Assembly (NCBI RefSeq): GCF_047634455.1
Contig: NZ_JBLIAI010000002.1
Location: 62,001-126,000, forward strand
Length of the DNA stretch: 64,000 nt
Origin: Maritalea sp047634455
GTDB lineage: Bacteria; Pseudomonadota; Alphaproteobacteria; Rhizobiales; Devosiaceae
Reading direction: 5' to 3'
The notes below the pieces were generated by a model. It did no database searches. It saw only the letters and a program-made list of their open reading frames with translations, and was not told the origin of the DNA. Below, piece after piece: positions 27,901 to 37,038 of this stretch (positions within the stretch are counted from its first letter, which is position 1; each line of letters starts with the position of its first letter). Both the position numbers and the translations under genes were made by a program.

Positions 27901-29655
27901 ATCCAGATTAAAGTCGCGCAAGGTGCAAAACCGGGTGAAGGCGGGCAATTGCCGGGCCATAAGGTGGATGCAGTGATCGCACAAACACGGCATTCCACGC
28001 CCGGTGTTGGTTTGATTTCACCGCCACCGCACCACGACATTTATTCAATCGAAGATTTGGCGCAGCTGATCTACGATTTGAAAAACGTCAATGAAAAAGC
28101 CGACATTTCCGTTAAACTTGTGTCCGAACTTGGTGTTGGCACAGTGGCAGCAGGTGTGGCCAAAGCCCACGCTGACCACATTACAATTTCAGGGTTTGAT
28201 GGCGGCACGGGCGCTTCGCCGCTGACGTCGCTAAAGCACGCTGGTTCCCCCTGGGAAATCGGTTTGGCCGAAACACACCAGACCCTTGTATTGAACCGCC
28301 TGCGTTCGCGCGTCGTGCTGCAAGTTGATGGGGGCTTCAAGACGGGCAGAGATGTTTTGGTTGGTGCGCTGCTTGGCGCAGACGAGTTTGGCTTTGCCAC
28401 AGCACCGCTGATCGCTGCAGGTTGCTTAATGATGCGCAAATGCCACCTCAACACTTGTCCGGTGGGTATTGCGACCCAAGACCCTGTGCTGCGCAAACGC
28501 TTTAAGGGCACACCCGAGCACGTGATCAACTACTTCTTCTACGTGGCCGAAGAGTTGCGCCAGATAATGGCTGAAATGGGCGCACGCACAATCAATGAAC
28601 TTGTGGGCCGCTCAGACCTGTTGGGCCAAAAACGCACAAACAACCACTGGAAAGCGCAAGGCATCGACGTGACCAAATTGTTCCACAAGCCCGAGCTTGT
28701 GGGAGACGACACTTATTATCACTCTCAGTTCCAAGATCATGAATTAACGCAAGTGCTTGACCGCACAATGATCGAAAAAGCAAAACCAGCTTTGGACAAT
28801 GGCGAAGCGGTGAAGTTTGATATCAACATTCGCTCCAAAAACCGCTCAGCAGGCGCAATGCTCTCGGGGGCAGTGGCCACTAAATACGGTCTGGAAGGGT
28901 TGCCCGAAGACACAATTGCTGTGAACCTTAAAGGCATTGCGGGCCAGGCCTTTGGCGCGTTTTTGATGAATGGCATCAGCTTTGATCTAGTCGGCGAAGC
29001 AAACGACTATGTGGGCAAGGGGCTGTCCGGTGGCCGCATCGTGGTTCGTCCGCCTGAAAACACAAACATTGTGCCTGAAAATGCAATCATCGTGGGCAAC
29101 ACAGTGCTTTATGGCGCTGTCTCCGGCGAATGCTATTTCCGTGGCGTTGCCGGTGAACGTTTTGCAGTGCGCAATTCAGGCGCTGTTGCTGTTGTTGAAG
29201 GCACAGGCGACCATGGTTGCGAATATATGACCGGCGGCATTGTTGTGGTGATCGGTGAAACCGGCCGTAACTTTGCAGCAGGCATGTCCGGCGGCGTGGC
29301 CTATGTTTTGGATCAAGACCAAACGTTCCGCTCTCGCTGTAACTTGGCCATGGTGGATATTGAACCCGTGCTCGAAGAAGAAGAATTGATGCGCGAGCAC
29401 CATCACCACGGCGGCGACATCGAATGGCACGGACGCGTGGACATATCCGGTGATATGACCAAGCACGATGACGAGCGTTTGTATCAGCTGATCTCAAACC
29501 ATCTGCATTATACCGGGTCAACCCGCGCCAAGGACATTCTTGACGATTGGGAAACCTACCGGGGCAAGTTTGTAAAAGTTATGCCGGTTGAATATCGCCG
29601 CGCCATCCTTGAGATGGAACAGCAAAAAAGCCAGCAATCTTTGGCTAAAGCGTAA
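24949..29655 (+). CDS. gltB: Glutamate synthase (NADPH), large subunit
   Basis: Forms glutamate from glutamine and 2-oxoglutarate with the GltD partner. It is 1568 aa from ATG 24949, which has GGAGG 4 nt upstream. The N-terminal amidotransferase begins at Cys39 (HDACGLGF), so 38 residues are probably removed as a propeptide. A central domain follows, then the FMN/glutamate synthase domain with GEGGEQPDRYN and GFDGGTGASPL. The 3Fe-4S cysteine cluster is CHLNTCPVG. The GxGxG beta-helix domain (AIIVGNTVLYGAVSGECYFRG) forms the C-terminus. GltD starts 12 bp later. The long structured leader upstream may regulate the operon. Confidence 0.97.
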   Translation: MANSIETLMRSTSMTATSAYNGRPPKQGLYDPANEHDACGLGFIANIDNTKTHQIVQNGLDILINLTHRGAVGADPLMGDGAGMLVQIPHAFFAKTVNFELPAQGEYAVAMLFYPNNVDLKEKCANKLLECAAAEGISVLGTRVVPTDNSCLSKGVIGTQPIIEQVFLARPEGMDVDTFETKLLIARKVMSNTIYKSFPEADNDNGFYVVSMSARTIVYKGMFLANQLGPFYPDLGDQDFASALALVHQRFSTNTFPSWKLAHPYRFVAHNGEINTIRGNVNWMAARQASVSSDIFGDDITKIWPISYEGQSDTACFDNALEFLVRGGYDLPHAAMMMVPQAWAGNPLMNEERKAFYEYHAAIMEPWDGPAALAMTDGRRIAATLDRNGLRPARYCVTKSGQIILASEAGVLDIPEDQIVEKWRLQPGKMLLVDLEAGKIISDDEIKSKLAQKNPYQKWLGRTQIVLEDVPAVDRHPLKSSESLLDRQQAFGYTTEDVKFLMTPMATTGQEAVGSMGTDTPISALSDKSKLLYSYFKQNFAQVTNPPIDPIREESVMSLISFIGPRPNLFDLEGLSTQKRLEVRQPILTNEDVEKIRTIGNIGDNQFLTETIDITYAAEKGANWMEVALEAICDRAESAVLLGLNIIVLSDRLLSNERVAIPALLATAAVHHHLIRKGLRTSCGLVVETGEAREVHHFAVLAGYGAEAINPYLAFETIAALQAEGQFPPEVDELECVERYIKSIGKGLLKVMSKMGISTFQSYCGAQIFDAVGLSTQFVEKFFFGTGTSIEGVGLNEVARETVDRHDMAFGDDATLANSLDVGGEYQYRVRGEAHAWSPNAIADLQHAVRTAEQSPASAQEKYDAFAKAINDASEQLLNIRSLFEVKPLGEPIDISKVEPATEIIKRFATGAMSFGSISREAHTTLAVAMNQIGGKSNTGEGGEQPDRYNPMPDGTPNPERSAIKQVASGRFGVTTDYLVNADMIQIKVAQGAKPGEGGQLPGHKVDAVIAQTRHSTPGVGLISPPPHHDIYSIEDLAQLIYDLKNVNEKADISVKLVSELGVGTVAAGVAKAHADHITISGFDGGTGASPLTSLKHAGSPWEIGLAETHQTLVLNRLRSRVVLQVDGGFKTGRDVLVGALLGADEFGFATAPLIAAGCLMMRKCHLNTCPVGIATQDPVLRKRFKGTPEHVINYFFYVAEELRQIMAEMGARTINELVGRSDLLGQKRTNNHWKAQGIDVTKLFHKPELVGDDTYYHSQFQDHELTQVLDRTMIEKAKPALDNGEAVKFDINIRSKNRSAGAMLSGAVATKYGLEGLPEDTIAVNLKGIAGQAFGAFLMNGISFDLVGEANDYVGKGLSGGRIVVRPPENTNIVPENAIIVGNTVLYGAVSGECYFRGVAGERFAVRNSGAVAVVEGTGDHGCEYMTGGIVVVIGETGRNFAAGMSGGVAYVLDQDQTFRSRCNLAMVDIEPVLEEEELMREHHHHGGDIEWHGRVDISGDMTKHDDERLYQLISNHLHYTGSTRAKDILDDWETYRGKFVKVMPVEYRRAILEMEQQKSQQSLAKA

Positions 29656-29667
29656 AGGGAAAGCAAG

Positions 29668-31095
29668 ATGGGTAAGCATACAGGTTTTCTCGAAATCGAC
29701 CGTCAAGAAGCGCGTTACGAACCCGCTTCAGACCGCATTCGCCATCACAATGAATTTTCAGTGCCCCTGACAGAGGGCGAAATCGTTCGTCAGGCGTCGC
29801 GTTGTATGGATTGTGGTATTCCCTATTGCCATGGCGACACAGGTTGCCCGGTCAACAACCAAATCCCTGACTGGAACGATCTGGTTTATCAAAGGGACTG
29901 GGAGCGCGCGGCGCAAAACCTTCATTCAACCAACAACTTTCCTGAATTTACAGGTCGCATCTGCCCGGCGCCATGTGAGGAAGCATGCACGCTGAACTTG
30001 GAAGACCAGCCCGTCTCCATCAAAACAGTTGAGCAAACAATTGCCGACCGTGCGATCAAAAACGGCTGGATCAAGCCGCAACCAGCGAAAACGAAAACCG
30101 GTAAAAAAATTGCCATCGTCGGCTCTGGCCCAGCTGGCCTAGCCGCAGCACAACAACTCGCGCGTGCCGGTCACGATGTGCATTTGTTTGAACGAGAAGC
30201 CAAAGCTGGCGGCCTTTTGCGTTATGGCATTCCTGATTTCAAAATGGAAAAAAGCCATATTGATTTCCGCGTTGAACAAATGGAAGCCGAGGGCGTTAAC
30301 TTCCACTACAATGAAAATATCGGCGTTACGCGCACTGTAGAAAATCTAAAAAATAACCACGATGCGGTTCTTCTGTGCGGCGGGTCAGAACATCCGCGTG
30401 ATCCGGGCTGCGAAGGCGAAGATCTAATCGGCGTTCATTATGCGATGCCCTATTTGGTGCAACAAAACAAACGCAATGGTGGCGAAAATATCGATGATGT
30501 CGATCCAATATTGGCAACTGGCAAAAAGGTTGTGGTGATTGGCGGCGGCGACACCGCATCTGACTGCGTTGGCACCGCGTTTCGTCAAGGCGCGGTTTCA
30601 GTAACCCAGCTCGACATTCGCCCCCAACCTCCCGAAAAAGAAGACAAGCTGACCTCGTGGCCAAACTGGGCCATTAAAATGCGCACGTCGTCTTCGCAAG
30701 CTGAAGGTGCGAACCGCGAATTCCAATCGGCAACAATGGAAATCATCAGCGACAAAATGGGCCATGTCAACGGCGTAAAATGTTCGCGCGTTGACCAAAC
30801 CCGCAAGCCTGTTGCGGATGGTGAGTTCATTCTTAAAGCTGATCTGGTTTTAATGGCGATTGGTTTTGCTCACCCGATTTTCGAAGGCATGCTCGCTGAA
30901 TTGGGCGCTGATCTTGATCCGCGCAAAAATCTTTTCGCAGACACCATGTCATATAAAACCAGCGTCGACGGTGTTTACGCCGCCGGGGACATGCGACGCG
31001 GGCAATCATTGGTTGTTTGGGCAATCCGTGAGGGCCGTCAGGCAGCTCGTTCAATCGATTTTGATCTCATGGGAAAATCAAGTCTACCGCGCTGA
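29668..31095 (+). CDS. gltD: Glutamate synthase (NADPH), small subunit
   Basis: Delivers electrons from NADPH to GltB. It is 475 aa. The N-terminal iron-sulfur region has cysteine clusters CMDCGIPYCHGDTGCPVNN and CPAPCEEACTLN, which form two 4Fe-4S sites. The FAD-binding motif VGSGPAGLAAAQQLARAGH is near residue 151, and the NADPH site is VVIGGGDTASDCVGTA near 290. The C-terminal flavin contact AAGDMRRGQSLVVWAIREGR is standard. It lies immediately after gltB and ends at a strong hairpin shared with the convergent hydrolase gene. Confidence 0.97.
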   Translation: MGKHTGFLEIDRQEARYEPASDRIRHHNEFSVPLTEGEIVRQASRCMDCGIPYCHGDTGCPVNNQIPDWNDLVYQRDWERAAQNLHSTNNFPEFTGRICPAPCEEACTLNLEDQPVSIKTVEQTIADRAIKNGWIKPQPAKTKTGKKIAIVGSGPAGLAAAQQLARAGHDVHLFEREAKAGGLLRYGIPDFKMEKSHIDFRVEQMEAEGVNFHYNENIGVTRTVENLKNNHDAVLLCGGSEHPRDPGCEGEDLIGVHYAMPYLVQQNKRNGGENIDDVDPILATGKKVVVIGGGDTASDCVGTAFRQGAVSVTQLDIRPQPPEKEDKLTSWPNWAIKMRTSSSQAEGANREFQSATMEIISDKMGHVNGVKCSRVDQTRKPVADGEFILKADLVLMAIGFAHPIFEGMLAELGADLDPRKNLFADTMSYKTSVDGVYAAGDMRRGQSLVVWAIREGRQAARSIDFDLMGKSSLPR

Positions 31096-31123
31096 ACCCA
31101 CAATCAGCACAACTGACTTGGCA

Positions 31124-31163
31124 AAAGCCGGCACCAATGTAACCCCATTGCTGTCGGCTTTAT
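31124..31163. terminator. Bidirectional terminator between gltD and the SGNH hydrolase gene
   Basis: AAAGCCG (31124-31130) pairs with CGGCTTT (31155-31161), with an inner CAATG / CATTG stem. The arms end in A-runs and T-runs, so it can act on both strands. It sits directly after both convergent stop codons. Confidence 0.65.
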
Positions 31164-32345
31164 CTATTCTGCTGTCGTTTCAGCATCCGGCGCAAGGCCA
31201 ACCCCAAACGCATCCGCACGACCCTGCGGCACAATAAATAACTGTTCAAGCGGCAGCATTTGTTTGTCTTGCTTAATCGCCAAGACCAACTCCCCCGTCA
31301 CGCTTGGAGTGCCTCCAATTTCGCGCACAGCGCCAGCCAATTCCAGCTTTCGAATTTGTGCGATACCTTGAAATGGCGGGCGCAACAGCTTGGCCGCATC
31401 TGTACCATCTAACGGGTCAACAACGGCGACACTAATTTCACCGCCGCGATAATATTGCTTGATTACCTTATCGATAAAGAACGATGCTTTGTCGCTGCCC
31501 GCTGCGGATAAGTGAATACCGTCACTCTTGCGCATCACAACTTTCTGCCCATTCAAGTCCGGTCCATAATCGCTGTAATTGCCGTCTTCATCCACAAAGC
31601 GCTCATAAATATCGACATACTCAGCGCCATTGGCAAATGCCGCTAACCGATGCAAAGAAGATATTTGGCTCATCGCTTTGGAATAGGATGCTTTGCTCAT
31701 CGGTGGCAGACCCATCCATATGACGGGTTTTTGAGCTTCGGAAAGTTTACGCAAAAACAAATTCAACCGGCGTTCATATTCTGTGCGCCAACCATCCGTT
31801 AGCGGTTTATATCGTCCGTCAGATGCGCGAATGTCTTGACGGTCATTGATGCCAACAGCCACCACCACCAGATCAAAAGGTTCGCTCACCAAATATTCAT
31901 CAATCGCGGCGTTCCAATCAAAATAGTCATCACGCACAAATCCAGATGAACCCACCCCCTTGCTCACAAATGTCAGCTGCGTCTCCTTGGCATAAAACCG
32001 ATCGAGCGCTTTAACCAAATCAATTGCCAAACTATCACCAACAACCAAAACCACTTTCGCATCTGGTTCCTTTTCAATCATCTTGATCGTCGGAATGGTG
32101 GTTATGCTTGGCGAGCTTTTGCGTTTTGTTGGCGTTGTTTTGACCGGCGCCTTGCTAGCTGCGGGTTTGTTGCGGCCGAACAGAATGTCGAATAGTGAGC
32201 GTTTTTTTGGCTCTTCAACTTGCGCCACCTCAATGCGATTTTGCGCAATAGCTGCGCTGCCCAAAATGGGCAACAGCAAGGGCGTCACAATCAGCCCAAA
32301 CAGCAATAAAGTCCGCAACAAGGAACGCATCGAAAATCTTCGCAT
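31164..32345 (-). CDS. Secreted SGNH/GDSL-type hydrolase (DUF459 domain)
   Basis: Envelope protein of 393 aa. Residues about 7-34 form a signal peptide or anchor ending in AIAQ. A low-complexity lysine/proline/threonine linker follows (about 45-90), then the DUF459 SGNH domain. Its blocks are VVGDSLAIDL (nucleophile serine), a glycine block (SKGVGSSGF), VVAVGINDRQD, and RKSDGIHLSAAGS with the catalytic Asp-His. Related domains act as esterases or deacetylases on cell-wall or exopolysaccharide. It starts one base after the stop of the lytic transglycosylase gene, suggesting a role in peptidoglycan. An ATG five codons later (32330) has a better ribosome site (GAAGA). Confidence 0.85.
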   Translation of the reverse strand: MRRFSMRSLLRTLLLFGLIVTPLLLPILGSAAIAQNRIEVAQVEEPKKRSLFDILFGRNKPAASKAPVKTTPTKRKSSPSITTIPTIKMIEKEPDAKVVLVVGDSLAIDLVKALDRFYAKETQLTFVSKGVGSSGFVRDDYFDWNAAIDEYLVSEPFDLVVVAVGINDRQDIRASDGRYKPLTDGWRTEYERRLNLFLRKLSEAQKPVIWMGLPPMSKASYSKAMSQISSLHRLAAFANGAEYVDIYERFVDEDGNYSDYGPDLNGQKVVMRKSDGIHLSAAGSDKASFFIDKVIKQYYRGGEISVAVVDPLDGTDAAKLLRPPFQGIAQIRKLELAGAVREIGGTPSVTGELVLAIKQDKQMLPLEQLFIVPQGRADAFGVGLAPDAETTAE

Positions 32346-32346
32346 A

Positions 32347-33558
32347 TCAGTTGGATTTCAAAATCATATTATAGACATCAAAAGTTGCAAAGCCATCTGC
32401 TAAATGTCCATTCGCATTTTGCCATTGCCGCAACGCCGCCTGGCTAATCGGGCCAAATCGTCCATCGATTTTGTCTCGATAAAAACCAAGCTTGGTGAGC
32501 TTGCGCTGCAAATCAATACGTTGTTGACGGTTCAAGAATTTTACGTCGCGTGGCCAGTCGGCAACAAATGAACCCGCGCCCTTTAACCGATCTGTAAGAT
32601 GCGCAACTGCCAATGCATATGAATCAGCGAAATTATAGCCTTTTAGTGCCAAATAATTCTTGGTCATCAAGAATTTTGGACCATATGCACCCGCTGGCAC
32701 ATACAGGAACACTTGCTCATTCTCATCCATGAATTTGCGGTTTTTCACCCGTGTTACACCACGGCGCTCAAAGAACGAAACAGGCTGAAACTTTGTTCTG
32801 CCCGCCAGCATATAGTCGAAGTCGCCCGGCAAATTCACCTCATATCCCCAATCGCGTCCGGCCTGATAACCCAAGCCCAAAAGCCATTTTGCGCTCGAGG
32901 CTAGTGCATCACCAAGTGAGCCATGCGGATCACGACGGCCATCCCCATCAAAATCTGTTCCATGAGTCAAAAAAGCACTTGGCATAATTTGCAAATGTCC
33001 AAGTGCACCAGCCCACGAGCCCTTCAACCCACCCAGCGGCGCTTCACCTTGAGCATAAATCCGTAAAGCTGCAATCAGTTCGGCTTCGTCAAGTTTCACA
33101 CGACCGCGCCGCTGATGGACAAGACTAAACAATGATCGCAACACCGGCTTGAAATATCGATCATTATTCATAACCGCGCCATAATCAGTTTCCACGCCCC
33201 AAATCGCGGCCAACATATAAGGATCAACCCCATAAGCGCTGCCTATGTTCTGGAATAGTGCTTCGTTTCGCTTAAATGCCGCGCGCCCGCGATTTATTCG
33301 GTCACTTGTAATCCGTTGGTCCAGATAGGCCCAGATTGGTCGCTCAAATTCGGGTTGACTGCCCTCGGCAACTTTTATCGATGGATCAGGCTGCAAATCC
33401 TTTGTTGCGACCTTATAGACCGACTTTGGAATACCAGCAGCAATCGCCTTTTGCTCAAAACGGATCAAAAAATCAGAAAAGCTTTGCTGGGGTGCACCAA
33501 GAGCAGGTCCCATGAACACAAAACTTAAAACAAACACAAATCTGATCGTTTGAAACAT
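32347..33558 (-). CDS. Lytic murein transglycosylase, SltB/MltB family, with peptidoglycan-binding domain
   Basis: Cleaves the glycan strands of peptidoglycan to 1,6-anhydro products. It is 403 aa. A signal peptide spans residues 1-21 (cleavage near GPALGA). The MltB-type catalytic domain (about 25-330) has the catalytic glutamate in AAIWGVETDYG and the substrate block WAGALGHLQIMPSAF. The C-terminal peptidoglycan-binding domain 1 spans about 335-400 (LQRKLTKLGFYRDKIDGRFGPISQAALRQWQ). It shares an operon with the SGNH hydrolase gene. No lipobox is visible, so it is probably a soluble periplasmic enzyme. Confidence 0.93.
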   Translation of the reverse strand: MFQTIRFVFVLSFVFMGPALGAPQQSFSDFLIRFEQKAIAAGIPKSVYKVATKDLQPDPSIKVAEGSQPEFERPIWAYLDQRITSDRINRGRAAFKRNEALFQNIGSAYGVDPYMLAAIWGVETDYGAVMNNDRYFKPVLRSLFSLVHQRRGRVKLDEAELIAALRIYAQGEAPLGGLKGSWAGALGHLQIMPSAFLTHGTDFDGDGRRDPHGSLGDALASSAKWLLGLGYQAGRDWGYEVNLPGDFDYMLAGRTKFQPVSFFERRGVTRVKNRKFMDENEQVFLYVPAGAYGPKFLMTKNYLALKGYNFADSYALAVAHLTDRLKGAGSFVADWPRDVKFLNRQQRIDLQRKLTKLGFYRDKIDGRFGPISQAALRQWQNANGHLADGFATFDVYNMILKSN

Positions 33559-33597
33559 TTTACCTCCCGAAGGTTGGGAAGAAATCTAGCATTTGAA

Positions 33598-34599
33598 TTA
33601 GCCCAATTCAGGGCGGTCATTGCGGGTCAGGAGATATTTCTCCCAATCAAAAGCATGCTCAACGATGCCACGCAGATTGTCATGCTTTGGCTCCCAACCA
33701 AGCACCGCGCGCGCGCGATCCGCTTGCGCAACAATCGCAGCTGGATCTCCGGCGCGGCGACCAGCTTCCTCAGCAACAAAATCTATACCCGTCACTTTCT
33801 TGACCGTATTCACCACCTCGCGGACGCTATAACCTTTGCCATAACCACAATTCATTGTGGTACTGTCCCCACCGTCCCGCAAATAGTTAAGCAACAAGGC
33901 GTGCGCCTCCGCTAAATCAGTCACGTGAATATAGTCACGAAGGCAAGTGCCGTCTGGCGTGTCATAGTCTGTGCCAAATATCTTCATTTTGTCCCGTTGA
34001 CCCAGCGCTGTTTGGCACGCCACCTTGATCAAGTGTGTCGCAAGCGGCGTCGACTGTCCCGCACGGCCCTGAGGATCAGCACCCGCAACGTTAAAATATC
34101 GCAAAACGCCATACTTGATGTCGTGGGCAAACGCCACATCTTGCAACATCATTTCGCTCATCAGTTTAGAACGACCGTAAGGTGATTCCGGGCTCAATGG
34201 ATTATCTTCACCAACCGGCTCAGAACCGGCCATACCATATACGGCGGCAGTTGACGAAAAGATGAAGTTCTTAACACCCGCATTCACCGCCGCCTCAATC
34301 AGATTGCGCGTGGTTGCGGTGTTATTTTGATAATATTTGAGAGGATTTTCAACCGATTCGGGGACCACAATTGACCCGGCAAAATGTAAAATCGACTTGA
34401 TGCCGCGCTCTTGCAGCAACGCAGTCACATTTTCAACATCGCCAGCATTACCTTCGACAAAATCAACCCGATCGTCAATCGCCCACTGAAAGCCTGTCGA
34501 CAGGTTATCCAAGACGGTAACTTTTTCACCTGCATCAGCTAGCCGCAAAACCGTGTGCCCACCAATATAGCCTGCGCCGCCTGTAACCAATATGCTCAT
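33598..34599 (-). CDS. galE: UDP-glucose 4-epimerase
   Basis: NAD-dependent interconversion of UDP-glucose and UDP-galactose. This extended short-chain dehydrogenase has 333 aa. The Rossmann motif is TGGAGYIGGHTVLRL (about 7-20), the catalytic serine region is FSSTAAVYG, and the Tyr-Lys pair lies in SPYGRSK. The substrate blocks NVAGADPQGRAGQ and TPDGTCLRDYIHVTDLA are typical of GalE. It is divergent from galU, which supplies UDP-glucose, so the two may feed exopolysaccharide, lipopolysaccharide or glycolipid synthesis together. Confidence 0.95.
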   Translation of the reverse strand: MSILVTGGAGYIGGHTVLRLADAGEKVTVLDNLSTGFQWAIDDRVDFVEGNAGDVENVTALLQERGIKSILHFAGSIVVPESVENPLKYYQNNTATTRNLIEAAVNAGVKNFIFSSTAAVYGMAGSEPVGEDNPLSPESPYGRSKLMSEMMLQDVAFAHDIKYGVLRYFNVAGADPQGRAGQSTPLATHLIKVACQTALGQRDKMKIFGTDYDTPDGTCLRDYIHVTDLAEAHALLLNYLRDGGDSTTMNCGYGKGYSVREVVNTVKKVTGIDFVAEEAGRRAGDPAAIVAQADRARAVLGWEPKHDNLRGIVEHAFDWEKYLLTRNDRPELG

Positions 34600-34706
34600 T
34601 GCACGTCCTCAACCATTGTTAACCGCTTTTGGTCTATCACTTGAAGGGTTGCGATTGCATTACACAATGACTAGTTGTGTATCAAATTCTGCAAAAGGAA
34701 AGCCCA

Positions 34707-35609
34707 ATGAGCAAAAAAGTTCGCACAGCCGTTTTTCCCGTTGCCGGCCTTGGCACCCGTTTTTTGCCCGCAACAAAAGCCATGCCCAAGGAAATGCTGC
34801 CAGTGGTCGACAAACCACTTATTCAATATGCGGTAGACGAGGCACGAGAAGCTGGCATTGAGCATTTTGTATTTGTGACCGGCCGCAACAAAGGCGTAAT
34901 CGAAGATCATTTTGATCGTCAAGTTGAGCTCGAGATTACCCTACATCAGCGCCAAAAATACGATATGCTGGAAATGTTGAGCGAGGGATTGCCAAAACCT
35001 GGGCAAACCAGCTTCACCCGCCAGCAAGAGCCATTGGGTCTTGGCCATGCGGTATGGTGCGCGCGTGACATTGTTGGCAACGAACCTTTTGCCCTTTTGT
35101 TGCCCGACATGTTGATGCGCTCAAAGCCGGGCGTTTTGAGCCAAATGATGGAAAGCTACAATGAACGTGGCGGCAACGTAATCGCTGTTGAAGAGGTAGA
35201 ACCCGCAGATGTGAGCTCCTACGGTGTTGTTGGACGCGGCGAAGGACCAGATAAAGGTTTTGCCATTTCTGAAATGGTTGAAAAACCAAACACTGAGCAA
35301 GCACCATCGAACCTGATTATTTCAGGGCGTTATATTTTACAGCCTGAAATTTTTGGCCTATTGAGCAAGCAATCAAAGGGTGCAGGTGGCGAAATCCAGA
35401 TTACAGATGCCATGGTAACCTTGATGAATGAGCAAAACTTCACGGGTGTAAAATATAAAGGACACAGCTTTGATTGTGGATCCAAAGTGGGATTTTTAAC
35501 AGCAAATGTAGTGTTTGCCATGGACCGCGAAGACATTGCTGACGATTTCAAAAACGAGCTACGCGCGGTCTCTGCTGAGTTGCTTGATAACTTCTCTATT
35601 GGCGATTAA
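34707..35609 (+). CDS. galU: UTP-glucose-1-phosphate uridylyltransferase
   Basis: Makes UDP-glucose from UTP and glucose-1-phosphate. It is 300 aa from ATG 34707, which has AAGGA at SD spacing; an in-frame TTG upstream was rejected. The nucleotide motif is GLGTRFLPATKAMPKEMLPVVDKP (residues about 13-36). Further GalU blocks are ALLLPDMLM, VEEVEPADVSSYGVV, and the sugar-binding KGHSFDCGSKVG. Its last 14 bp overlap the end of the convergent outer-membrane protein gene. Confidence 0.95.
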   Translation: MSKKVRTAVFPVAGLGTRFLPATKAMPKEMLPVVDKPLIQYAVDEAREAGIEHFVFVTGRNKGVIEDHFDRQVELEITLHQRQKYDMLEMLSEGLPKPGQTSFTRQQEPLGLGHAVWCARDIVGNEPFALLLPDMLMRSKPGVLSQMMESYNERGGNVIAVEEVEPADVSSYGVVGRGEGPDKGFAISEMVEKPNTEQAPSNLIISGRYILQPEIFGLLSKQSKGAGGEIQITDAMVTLMNEQNFTGVKYKGHSFDCGSKVGFLTANVVFAMDREDIADDFKNELRAVSAELLDNFSIGD

Positions 35610-36780
35610 AGCGCAGCCCGGCCTCAATTTTGTGCGTGCGGCTAACCGTTGTTGGTTCTTGTCGCAACGCAAAACTGTAATTTGCAAATGCTGATAATTG
35701 TTTGTTGGCTTGGTAGGTCAAACCAAACCCGGCGCCGCTGGTCCTAATCTGATCAGCACTTGATTGATAGCGCTGACGCTCCAACTCACCGAACACTGAA
35801 AACTGCACGCGTGAATTGACCTGTTGATTGAACGCGACACGTCCCACATTCACGATCTGCATGGCTTCGCCCGCAACACTTGTCGGGCTAACGCTGGTGT
35901 TTACACTCAGATTTACACTCGCGGTTTGCGTCGCTTGCCATTCCAAATTTGCATTGTAGGTAAATGTCTGCACGGCTGCCAAGCTGGCGTCGTCAAACGT
36001 TTGCCGAAGTTGGCCAACAGAAATGTCCCCGCGCAATCTCTCGTCGAAATCAGCTGTGGCACCAATTTGCGCCTCATATGACCAATTGTTGCGCGAAGCG
36101 CCGAGAATTGCAGAGCCAGTATCATATCGAGAGCGGCTCAGCTGAACGTCAACAAAAGCACTGACAATTGGCGTCAACTCACGGCTCAGCCGCGCACCTA
36201 GCCCATAATTCCATGCGTTTTGGTCCGCGTTCGACTGATAGGTGTCGTCATTCAACAATGAAGCCGCGCTCTGCGAACGCCCAACAGCCCCGCGCAATTG
36301 CACCGCTGTTTTGCTAAACTGTTGTGTATACCCACCAGTGATCCCGAATTGTTGCTGATGGCCACCGACTTTCACATCGTCTGGCAAATCTGGATCGGTC
36401 GTACGCGGCTGGGAGACGCCATAGTTCAAACCAAAATCAAGCTGCGCATTCTGGTTGAGCCTCAAACCCAAATTGCTTTCCAACACGAGTGAGCGAGCGG
36501 CGAATTGATCTGCGCCGATTTTGTCCACAGATGCATTGCCGCTTAACCCCACCAACAAATCATCCTCTTGCCGCTGCAAACTAAATTCTGGGTCAATGGA
36601 CAACAAATATGAGCTCGCGCCGTCTACATTTTCAAAGCCGCCGCGCAGACTAATCGCACTTTCAGCATCCCAACCCCCAAAGATTTCTTGAGCGTATGTG
36701 GCCGACGAATACAAAAACCCGGCACACAATGCACTCATCACATATGTACGCCGCAAAATGGCTTTTGAAATTATAGGCAC
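35596..36780 (-). CDS. Outer-membrane beta-barrel protein of unknown function
   Basis: Protein of up to 394 aa. A signal peptide (about 1-30, cut near ATYAQ) is followed by many alternating amphipathic strands. Examples are LVLESNLGLRLNQNAQLDFG, FGITGGYTQQFSKTAVQLRG and VNLSVNTSVSPTS, and it ends in KIEAGLRFNR, a near-typical outer-membrane barrel ending. About 18 or more strands can be traced by eye. It resembles OMP barrels near polysaccharide genes, and here it follows galE/galU. The start GTG at 36780 has only a weak GGTG ribosome site; ATG at 36738 is an alternative but would shorten the signal peptide. Transport or structural role is unknown. Confidence 0.75.
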   Translation of the reverse strand: MPIISKAILRRTYVMSALCAGFLYSSATYAQEIFGGWDAESAISLRGGFENVDGASSYLLSIDPEFSLQRQEDDLLVGLSGNASVDKIGADQFAARSLVLESNLGLRLNQNAQLDFGLNYGVSQPRTTDPDLPDDVKVGGHQQQFGITGGYTQQFSKTAVQLRGAVGRSQSAASLLNDDTYQSNADQNAWNYGLGARLSRELTPIVSAFVDVQLSRSRYDTGSAILGASRNNWSYEAQIGATADFDERLRGDISVGQLRQTFDDASLAAVQTFTYNANLEWQATQTASVNLSVNTSVSPTSVAGEAMQIVNVGRVAFNQQVNSRVQFSVFGELERQRYQSSADQIRTSGAGFGLTYQANKQLSAFANYSFALRQEPTTVSRTHKIEAGLRFNRQ

Positions 36781-37038
36781 GATTTTTCACCGCTCTTTGT
36801 TGGAAAATCTTGTGTATCATCCTGATCGATTATGGTTAATGAAGTCATAATTTTTGCGACCTGTGTTTTATGAAAAACCGTCGATTTTCAATGACTTGCA
36901 CCTCAACACGTCACAATTAGTTCTGAGTTCGCAGGCAACCGTCATTAACAGCTGATTAGCCTTAACGAGGTAAACTGCCATCAATTGAATTGACCTAGCG
37001 CCCTTTGTATTTTGGGCTGCAGTAAGGAGTAGGGTCTA

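Noticed and set aside
29009..29521. Antisense frames within gltB
   Set aside because: They mirror the conserved GxGxG repeats of gltB and have no start signals.
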